In this document: positions 1-4,030 of the stretch, piece by piece | Position numbering within the stretch: the first letter of the stretch is position 1 | How the letters are laid out: every line of letters begins with the position of its first letter | Assembly: GCA_934095965.1 (NCBI GenBank) | Contig: CAKOKR010000040.1 | Location: 1 to 5,224 of the forward strand | Origin: an uncultured Bacilli bacterium | GTDB lineage: Bacteria > Bacillota_I > Bacilli_A > RF39 > UBA660 | Direction of reading: 5' to 3' | Length of the DNA: 5,224 bases | Made by a program: the position numbers and the translations under genes | The notes under the pieces: model-generated | Databases searched by the model: none | Told to the model about the DNA's origin: nothing | Seen by the model: only the letters and a program-made list of their open reading frames with translations

Positions 1-77
1 AAATCACTTTCTATTCTATCTTTTCTAGTATTCCCTGGCATTGTAAAAAACTTATTAATAAACTTTACTGTTTTATT
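1..77. repeat. 77-bp direct repeat, copy 1 (rpn C-terminal module)
   Basis: Identical base for base to 331-407 by direct reading, at an offset of 330 bp. Identity ends at 78, where this copy has an extra 12 nt in frame (codons for SFNK) relative to the internal start region. The left boundary is not visible because the window begins inside the repeat. It is consistent with a recent tandem duplication of the 3' third of rpn. Confidence 0.97.
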
Positions 78-92
78 AAAAGATTTGTTCAT
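1..92 (-). CDS. Stand-alone C-terminal Rpn module (small Rpn paralogue, partial)
   Basis: This gene starts at the ATG at 92-90 and runs off the left edge; 30 codons are visible, with no stop. The protein begins MNKSF and then continues with the same residues as the C-terminal third of the full-length Rpn next to it (NKTVKFINKFFTMPGN, then RKDRIESD). The first 77 bases of the window are identical to 331-407. Upstream of the ATG (93-107) there is no similarity to the Rpn nuclease domain, so this is not a second full-length gene but a separate copy of the C-terminal module. An SD (AAGGGAG, 109-103) lies 10 nt before the ATG and overlaps the stop of the upstream gene, which suggests translational coupling. 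Known: E. coli Rpn genes make small C-terminal proteins that inhibit the full-length nuclease. Inferred: this is a duplicated small Rpn (antitoxin-like). An alternative is a decaying fragment, since the 3' end is not visible. Confidence 0.72.
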   Translation of the reverse strand, partial: MNKSFNKTVKFINKFFTMPGNTRKDRIESD

Positions 93-102
93 TTTATTTC
101 AA

Positions 103-109
103 CTCCCTT
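103..109 (-). promoter_or_regulatory. Ribosome binding site of the stand-alone small Rpn gene
   Basis: On the coding strand AAGGGAG ends 10 nt before the ATG at 92-90. Its first two bases are the last two of the TAA stop of the full-length rpn gene (110-108). Ribosomes finishing the large protein would therefore sit on this site, which favours coupled translation. It supports the fragment at 1-92 being a real gene with its own start. Confidence 0.6.
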
Positions 110-410
110 ATTTTTTCTTAAGCGTTAATCTTCTTTGCACTTCTTCTACCGGTATATCTAATGTATCAGATATATTTTGAATACTATAATTTTTAGAATA
201 TAAGTTATTTATTATTTGGTTTTCTTTGTTTATTTCACCATTTTTTTCACCAATTGCAATACCTTCTTTTTTTCCACGTTCTACACCAATAGCAACGCCT
301 TCCTTTTTTCCATAATGTCGTGCTGTCTCTAAATCACTTTCTATTCTATCTTTTCTAGTATTCCCTGGCATTGTAAAAAACTTATTAATAAACTTTACTG
401 TTTTATTCAT
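108..410 (-). CDS. Intragenic small Rpn (C-terminal product of the rpn gene, in frame)
   Basis: An in-frame ATG (410-408, Met199 of the full-length protein) is preceded by GGAGGAG (425-419) with 8 nt spacing, a stronger SD than many true starts here. Translation from it would give a separate 100-residue protein, the C-terminal third of Rpn, without any nuclease residues. It begins MNKTVKFINKFF and contains the GKKEGxAIG repeats and the terminal helical motif. Known: E. coli rpn genes have an internal start that makes a small protein which binds and restrains the large toxic nuclease. Inferred: the same large/small (toxin/antitoxin) arrangement exists here. The presence of a stand-alone gene starting at the equivalent residue immediately downstream supports a real start. 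No internal promoter was clearly recognised, so expression from the shared mRNA is assumed. Confidence 0.7.
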   Translation of the reverse strand: MNKTVKFINKFFTMPGNTRKDRIESDLETARHYGKKEGVAIGVERGKKEGIAIGEKNGEINKENQIINNLYSKNYSIQNISDTLDIPVEEVQRRLTLKKK

Positions 411-1004
411 TATCTTATCTCCTCCCGCTATTTTCTTTACTTCTTCTACAGTTGTTGATGCAAGTATTCTTAAATACCTAATAAATTTCTGTTCACTTTG
501 AGTATACAGCTTATTACGAATATTGTCAAGATATATCGTTACAAATATTATCGGATCACTTTCTAATATTTCTATTCCATCACTCATTCGATATGTTTCT
601 ACCATCTTGGTTTTTCCTAATTTAGATTTACCATTAACAATATTAATACAAAGCACTCTCTTCGTAGAATCATAAAACTCTTTTTCCATAAGTTGGCTTC
701 CATACACCCTAGATGCATAACAAAATGACTTTCTCTCTTCGTAAATTTTGTAACTGTTATAAGCCTCTAAAATTATGATTCTATCTCCAGCTACTGCAAA
801 CACATCACTAAAGAAGTCCTTTACTTTAATGTTATCTCCTGAAATGAGTACCTGACTATTTAAACTATCTAAGTGAAAATCATCATCAATTTTTAAAAAA
901 TCATATGCACTTTTTATAAAGTCAGAAAATATTTCTTTATCATTAAATAGCTTCTTAAAAGGCTTATCTCGCATTAAACTAAAATTACCTTTATAAATTT
1001 TCAT
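108..1004 (-). CDS. Rpn family recombination-promoting nuclease / putative transposase (PD-(D/E)XK)
   Basis: This 298-residue cytoplasmic protein is expected to cut DNA. Rpn proteins are DNA endonucleases often annotated as 'transposase', and some act in phage defence. Seen: an N-terminal RDKPFKKLF motif (residues 12-20), then the nuclease core with Asp67 (FFSDVFAV) and Glu80 (IILEAYNS), followed by a helix with Arg91, Arg99 and Tyr101 and the strand RVLCINIV. The usual third active-site position after the Glu (E-x-Q or E-x-K) is Tyr82 here, so activity is not certain. The C-terminal third is charged, with two GKKEGxAIG repeats and a short helical tail (ISDTLDIPVEEVQRRL). The start at 1004 is chosen because AAGGAGG lies 8 nt upstream. 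The upstream in-frame ATG at 1028 lies inside the -10 box and would not be in the transcript. The gene has its own promoter and follows a terminator, so it is a separate unit from the genes to its right. It contains a second, internal start at 410. Confidence 0.9.
   Translation of the reverse strand: MKIYKGNFSLMRDKPFKKLFNDKEIFSDFIKSAYDFLKIDDDFHLDSLNSQVLISGDNIKVKDFFSDVFAVAGDRIIILEAYNSYKIYEERKSFCYASRVYGSQLMEKEFYDSTKRVLCINIVNGKSKLGKTKMVETYRMSDGIEILESDPIIFVTIYLDNIRNKLYTQSEQKFIRYLRILASTTVEEVKKIAGGDKIMNKTVKFINKFFTMPGNTRKDRIESDLETARHYGKKEGVAIGVERGKKEGIAIGEKNGEINKENQIINNLYSKNYSIQNISDTLDIPVEEVQRRLTLKKK
240..311 (-). repeat. Two 36-bp in-frame tandem units (GKKEGxAIG repeat)
   Basis: Two successive 12-residue units, GKKEGVAIGVER (311-276) and GKKEGIAIGEKN (275-240), lie in the C-terminal third of Rpn. 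Gly/Lys/Glu-rich repeats of this kind are usual in the linker between the Rpn nuclease core and its tail. Copy number may vary between relatives. Confidence 0.7.
331..407. repeat. 77-bp direct repeat, copy 2 (inside rpn)
   Basis: Identical to positions 1-77. It lies in the full-length rpn gene just downstream of the internal ATG (410-408). The matching copy starts at the equivalent place in the stand-alone module, so the duplicated unit corresponds closely to the intragenic small protein. Confidence 0.97.
419..426 (-). promoter_or_regulatory. Internal Shine-Dalgarno inside the rpn gene
   Basis: The coding strand reads GGGAGGAG followed by 8 nt and ATG. In the full-length protein these bases encode Ala-Gly-Gly-Asp. 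They form an almost consensus ribosome binding site in the middle of a gene, correctly spaced from an in-frame ATG. It decides the start of the intragenic small Rpn. Confidence 0.72.
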
Positions 1005-1012
1005 AAATTTTT

Positions 1013-1019
1013 CCTCCTT
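1013..1019 (-). promoter_or_regulatory. Ribosome binding site that fixes the rpn start at 1004
   Basis: The coding strand reads AAGGAGG, 8 nt before the ATG at 1004-1002. It makes the ATG at 1028 untenable, because that codon lies upstream of this site and overlaps the promoter. Confidence 0.85.
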
Positions 1020-1026
1020 GTAGTGC

Positions 1027-1056
1027 ATTATACTAAAACTAGTTAAATCATGGCAA
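1027..1056 (-). promoter_or_regulatory. Sigma-A type promoter of rpn
   Basis: A perfect -10 box TATAAT (1032-1027) lies 18 nt downstream of a -35 box TTGCCA (1056-1051), five of six matches to TTGACA. Transcription would begin near 1020, giving a leader of about 16 nt that consists of little more than the SD. This makes rpn an independent transcription unit. Confidence 0.75.
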
Positions 1057-1082
1057 ACCGCAAATTTGTCATTTTTTCGAGG

Positions 1083-1130
1083 CTTTTTTGCATATGTACC
1101 CTATTTACAAAGCTTCTTTTTGCAAAAAAG
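1083..1130. repeat. 10-bp inverted repeat upstream of the rpn promoter
   Basis: CTTTTTTGCA (1083-1092) and TGCAAAAAAG (1121-1130) are exact reverse complements separated by 28 nt. The right arm also lies in a 12-bp palindrome (TTTTTGCAAAAA, 1117-1128) and is followed by a run of G. It sits 27 bp upstream of the -35 box, where a regulator could bind. No regulator is visible and the arms are low complexity, so an operator role is only a possibility. The rest of the 1057-1200 gap holds a short palindrome GTAAACTTATTTAC (1174-1187) and nothing else I recognise. Confidence 0.3.
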
Positions 1131-1200
1131 GGGGGTAATTTTTTAAATTGGCATAGTTGCTATTGTCGTTTGAGTAAACTTATTTACATAAATAATATCA

Positions 1201-1227
1201 AAATAAAAAAATTAGACCTAAATCTAA
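1201..1227 (-). terminator. Rho-independent terminator of the SDR / gamma-lyase operon
   Basis: The coding strand has TTAGAT-TTAG-GTCTAA (1227-1212), a 5-6 bp stem including one G-T pair, directly followed by TTTTTTTATTT (1211-1201). The TAG stop of the upstream gene lies inside the stem. The stem is AT-rich and weak, but the T-tract is good and the position at the end of a gene fits. Confidence 0.6.
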
Positions 1228-2411
1228 CTTTCTTTTAACTCATTTATAATATTATCAATAGCAATTTTACCATATTCAAATGTTAAACTACCTTGTAAAT
1301 ATGCAATATAAGGACTTCTTATTGGTCCATCACATGATAACTCAATTGATGAACCTTGAGTAAATGACCCCGAAGCCATAATTATTTCATCATCATATCC
1401 AGGCATTTTTGATGGAACTGGATAAACAGAAGCATCTACTGCACTATTTTTTTGTATTAAAGATACAAACTTAATCAACTTATCTTTATCATTAAATATA
1501 ACCTTTAATACTATATCACTCTTTTCTTCATTATACTTTGGAGATACCAGAATACCCATTTTTTCCAATTTATATGCTGCATACACATTAGTTTTTAGAG
1601 CACTAGCAACAACTGATGGAGCAAAATATAAACCCTTCAAAAACATTTTATTAGCATTTAAACTTGGACCAACATCCCAAGCTTCCCCAGGCATATTTAA
1701 TCTTTCACTACATAAATAAATTAAATCTTTTCTTCCAGTGATATAAGCTCCATTTTCAGCTATACCAGCTCCAAGATTCTTAATTAATGAGCCAACACAT
1801 ATATCTGCTCCAACTTCAATAGGTTCCTTTACTCCCACAAACTCACAATAACAATTATCAACCATAACTATTACATCTTTATCAATACTTCTAATAAACT
1901 TGATTACTTTTTCTAGATTCTCAATTGAAATAGTATTTCTATTACTATACCCAATTGAACGTTGAATTTCTACTACTTTTATTTTTTCACTTTCTAACAA
2001 TTTCTTTATATTTTCATAATCAAAATTAGAATCTATTAAATCAACTTGTCTATAACCAATACCAAAACTTTTTAAACTAGACTTATTATCATTAAAACCA
2101 ATTATGCTATCTAGTGTATCATATGGTTTACCAGTAATAGATAATAATATATCCCCAGGTCTAAGTAATGCAAATAAACATGTAGATATTGCATGTGTTC
2201 CAGATATAAATTGATTTCTAACAAGTGATGCTTCACTTTTAAATATATCTGAATAAATTCTTTCTATTTTATCTCTACCCACATCTCCATAACCATATCC
2301 AGTTGTGCTATTAAAATCAGATTCACTTAAATTTTCTTTCCAAAAAGCATTAAGTACCTTCTTACTATTTTCTAAACACACTTCATCTATTTTTTTAAAT
2401 ATATCATCCAT
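1224..2411 (-). CDS. PLP-dependent methionine gamma-lyase family protein (YnbB / 'aluminium resistance' type)
   Basis: This 395-residue cytoplasmic enzyme belongs to the fold-type I PLP superfamily (Met_gamma_lyase family, cystathionine gamma-synthase-like). Seen: SGTHA at 70-74 for phosphate binding, VMVDNCYCEF at 182-191 with Asp185 placed to contact the pyridine nitrogen, and GSLIKNLGAGIAENGAY at 207-223 with Lys211 as the PLP Schiff-base lysine. Families of this type usually run 400-430 residues, so it is near full length. The ATG overlaps the stop of the upstream reductase by one base (TAATG), and GGAGG lies 9 nt before it. The name is by homology: the true substrate is unknown, and 'aluminium resistance' is a legacy label. 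Possible roles are C-S lyase activity on methionine, cysteine or cystathionine-like substrates. The pairing with an SDR suggests a shared small-molecule step. A terminator overlaps the stop codon. Confidence 0.88.
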   Translation of the reverse strand: MDDIFKKIDEVCLENSKKVLNAFWKENLSESDFNSTTGYGYGDVGRDKIERIYSDIFKSEASLVRNQFISGTHAISTCLFALLRPGDILLSITGKPYDTLDSIIGFNDNKSSLKSFGIGYRQVDLIDSNFDYENIKKLLESEKIKVVEIQRSIGYSNRNTISIENLEKVIKFIRSIDKDVIVMVDNCYCEFVGVKEPIEVGADICVGSLIKNLGAGIAENGAYITGRKDLIYLCSERLNMPGEAWDVGPSLNANKMFLKGLYFAPSVVASALKTNVYAAYKLEKMGILVSPKYNEEKSDIVLKVIFNDKDKLIKFVSLIQKNSAVDASVYPVPSKMPGYDDEIIMASGSFTQGSSIELSCDGPIRSPYIAYLQGSLTFEYGKIAIDNIINELKES

Positions 2412-3112
2412 TATTTAATTCCTCCATCTATTTTTAATATACAATCATTTACATATGTATTACTAGCAAGAAAATATATAGCATCAGCAACCTCATTTGC
2501 ATTTGCAAAACGTCCAAGTAAAATCTTGTCACTTTCACTTTTCTTGTAAGAAGTCATCATATCTTTATTCATGTCAGTATCAATCCAACCTGGTGCAACA
2601 GCATTAACACGAATAAATGGTGCAAACTCTTTAGCAAAATTATGTGTAAGACTTACAACCCCACTTTTAGAAGCATCATAATCAACACTTTCTATATAAC
2701 TTCCATTATATATATTGTTACTTGCAACATTTACAATATTTCCTTCATTTATTAGCTTACTTCCATATTTACATACTAAAAAAGTACCAACCAAATTAGT
2801 TTTTAAAACACTTAAAAATTCATCACTATCTTTATCCATTAATATATTATCTTTACATATACCAGCATTATTTATAATACAATCTATATTACCAACATCT
2901 TTTTTTATTGCTTCAAACATATCCTTAACTTCTTCTTCATTAGATACATCTGCCTTATATATTAAAGCATTATTAAGTTCATCTCTTAACTTAATAGCAT
3001 CAGCCTCACTATGGTTATAATTAATTATAACCATATAACCATGTTTATCAAACATATGACAAATACTTTTACCAAGCCCTCTGGCTCCGCCAGTAACTAA
3101 TACTTTCTTCAC
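2411..3112 (-). CDS. SDR family NAD(P)-dependent oxidoreductase, FabG-like
   Basis: A short-chain dehydrogenase/reductase of about 233 residues (FabG proteins are about 240-247), cytoplasmic, reducing or oxidising a carbonyl/alcohol with NAD(P)H. Seen, numbered from the chosen start: VTGGARGLG at 6-14 (Rossmann TGxxxGxG), a cofactor-region aspartate in KADVSN, NNAG at 81-84, catalytic Ser131 (NVASNN) and YxxxK as Tyr145-Lys149 (YDASK), then APGWIDTDM near 173-181 and the terminal DGG. All catalytic parts are present. The start is the GTG at 3112-3110, because GGTGAT (3122-3117) is a good SD match just before it. A GTG at 3124 is possible (237 residues) but lacks an SD. It could be a 3-oxoacyl-ACP reductase, but no other fatty-acid genes are nearby and it is coupled to a PLP enzyme, so a different carbonyl substrate is equally likely. 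No clear promoter was seen; read-through from the terminator upstream is possible. Confidence 0.88.
   Translation of the reverse strand: MKKVLVTGGARGLGKSICHMFDKHGYMVIINYNHSEADAIKLRDELNNALIYKADVSNEEEVKDMFEAIKKDVGNIDCIINNAGICKDNILMDKDSDEFLSVLKTNLVGTFLVCKYGSKLINEGNIVNVASNNIYNGSYIESVDYDASKSGVVSLTHNFAKEFAPFIRVNAVAPGWIDTDMNKDMMTSYKKSESDKILLGRFANANEVADAIYFLASNTYVNDCILKIDGGIK
2421..2425 (-). promoter_or_regulatory. Ribosome binding site of the gamma-lyase gene, inside the SDR gene
   Basis: GGAGG lies 9 nt before the ATG at 2411-2409. The same bases encode part of the terminal Asp-Gly-Gly of the reductase. With the TAATG stop/start overlap this indicates translational coupling. Confidence 0.85.
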
Positions 3113-3144
3113 ATTTATCACCACGCATATATATTACTATATTT

Positions 3145-3179
3145 TTTCCAAAATTAAAAGAGCTTTCGCTCTATTTAAT
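3145..3179 (-). terminator. Rho-independent terminator after the DUF4176 gene
   Basis: The coding strand has ATTAAA-T-AGAGC, a GAAA tetraloop (3167-3164), then GCTCTTTTAAT (3163-3153), an 11-bp stem with one bulged T. It continues into the T-rich TTTTAATTTT. The TAG stop (3173-3171) is inside the stem. A GNRA-type loop on a closed GC stem makes this the most convincing terminator in the window. Confidence 0.78.
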
Positions 3180-3563
3180 CAATATTCCATTTTCATCAAA
3201 AGTATAATGTTTAAATGATTTATCTTCTTTTTCCTTTTCTTTATCGCTATCTAACTCATCTAATACAATCTCCTGTGGCTCGCCACCTGTCATAATCTCT
3301 TCATCTATTTCATTTAACCCATTAGTTAAAGTCTTATATTCATCTGTTTTATAACCTTCAAACAATACTTCTTTAATATCACTTTGATTAAATGAACAAC
3401 AACTACTTTTAATCATTACTCCCTCAGGATATGCACAACCAGAATAATCATATATTTCTAAATCTCTAGCATATTCTACAGAATAGTAACCTGTTATCAT
3501 TATTGATTTATTATTATTTTTAAGTTTTATTACACTACCTATTGGTAAATATCTTTTATTCAT
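3171..3563 (-). CDS. DUF4176 domain-containing protein
   Basis: A small soluble protein of 130 residues with no signal peptide or membrane segment. The N-terminal ~75 residues carry the DUF4176 hallmark as I remember it: YLPIGSVIKLKNN, then IMITGY, a short acidic stretch, DYSGCAYPEG, and a conserved Phe-Asn near SCCSFNQSDI. The remaining ~50 residues are acidic, Lys/Glu-rich and probably disordered (DELDSDKEKEKEDK). SD AAGGA lies 6 nt before the ATG. Members of this family are often found near type VII secretion and LXG-toxin genes, from memory, but none of those genes is in this window, so no role in secretion can be claimed. It ends in a strong terminator and begins about 240 bp downstream of the large variable protein gene. 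Its function is unknown. Confidence 0.75.
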   Translation of the reverse strand: MNKRYLPIGSVIKLKNNNKSIMITGYYSVEYARDLEIYDYSGCAYPEGVMIKSSCCSFNQSDIKEVLFEGYKTDEYKTLTNGLNEIDEEIMTGGEPQEIVLDELDSDKEKEKEDKSFKHYTFDENGILIK

Positions 3564-3750
3564 GTTAGTTCCTTTCTATTCTATTAATGATTTTGTCTTT
3601 CCTGAAGCATTAGTTTACTCTAATTGGGTCTAATTATGGGAAATTTATCCACAAGATTACCCGTACTTCCATGGGTCTTACATTAACTAAACTACCATTA
3701 AATGCCCATTATTTTACATATTTTTGTTGATAACTCAGCACATTTATTTT
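3564..3750. other. AT-rich intergenic gap between the DUF4176 gene and the variable-protein gene
   Basis: This stretch holds the SD of the DUF4176 gene (3574-3570) and no other open frame of note. It contains a perfect DnaA-box-like TTATCCACA on the plus strand (3645-3653) and a one-mismatch inverted match TTATCAACA on the minus strand (3733-3725). Two is too few for a replication origin. I see no convincing -10/-35 pair for the DUF4176 gene, though one must exist here unless it is read from the gene upstream. Confidence 0.4.
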
Positions 3751-4030
3751 GCACCCCGCCTGACCTAGCACGCGGTAGCACTCTGGCAGGCATGTCCGAT
3801 CCTAGTTTATTCTGATTGGATCAGCGGCTGTGCCGCTTCCCGATGCATAGTTCACGGAAGATGTGAGACTGAAGACTGGGCGAACACCGAACGCATCGTC
3901 GCCAACATTGGAGAAACTCACAGGGCCGGCGTTATTCACATAGAACGCATTGTTCGAAGTGTCCGAATAACGGGAAATAGTCCATTCATGTAGTCCCATA
4001 TACATCCAATTGACGCTTGTGGCGGTTCTA
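3751..4030 (-). other. Candidate DGR variable region with 3' flank (GC-rich tail)
   Basis: Hand counts give 139 G+C in 270 bases for 3751-4020, against about 30% in the 180 bases to its right (4081-4260). The jump occurs inside one open frame. In the 30 codons ending at GVRP, 23 end in C or T, as expected if they descend from adenine-mutated AAY codons of a template repeat. The segment then runs into an apparently constant GVRPVF end, the stop and a hairpin. This is the layout of a DGR variable region with its initiation-of-mutagenic-homology end. No template repeat or reverse transcriptase is present here, so the assignment rests on composition, codon pattern and position. Confidence 0.55.
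3758..3791 (-). other. Imperfect GC-rich hairpin just downstream of the variable-protein stop
   Basis: The arms GCCTG-a-CC-t-AG (3758-3768) and CT-GG-CAGGC (3783-3791) pair over 9 bp with two single-base bulges and a 14-nt loop. It begins about 10 bp after the TAG stop (3804-3802). No T-tract follows on the coding strand, so it is not a standard terminator. A hairpin or cruciform close behind the variable region is a known element of diversity-generating retroelement targets, and that is my preferred reading. The GC content matches the tail of the gene, not the rest of the intergenic DNA. Confidence 0.5.

Noticed and set aside
1050..1238. Plus-strand open frame of 62 codons across the rpn promoter gap
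   Set aside because: It covers the promoter and terminator of minus-strand genes, has no SD and no recognisable product.
2715..3020. Plus-strand open frame of 101 codons opposite the SDR gene
   Set aside because: It lies entirely antisense to a clearly functional SDR and reads as low-complexity Leu/Ser/Ile residues.
3171..3563. Type VII secretion / LXG toxin locus around the DUF4176 gene
   Set aside because: No WXG100, LXG, EssC or immunity gene is visible; DUF4176 alone is not enough.
3645..3733. Two DnaA-box-like 9-mers (TTATCCACA and an inverted TTATCAACA), suggesting an origin
   Set aside because: Only one is perfect, there is no cluster, no AT-rich unwinding element beyond background and no dnaA/dnaN nearby.
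3721..3804. Integron attC site, because a GC-rich imperfect hairpin follows a gene
   Set aside because: No convincing RYYYAAC/GTTRRRY core pair flanks the stem, and the GC island extends well into the gene, which cassettes do not explain.
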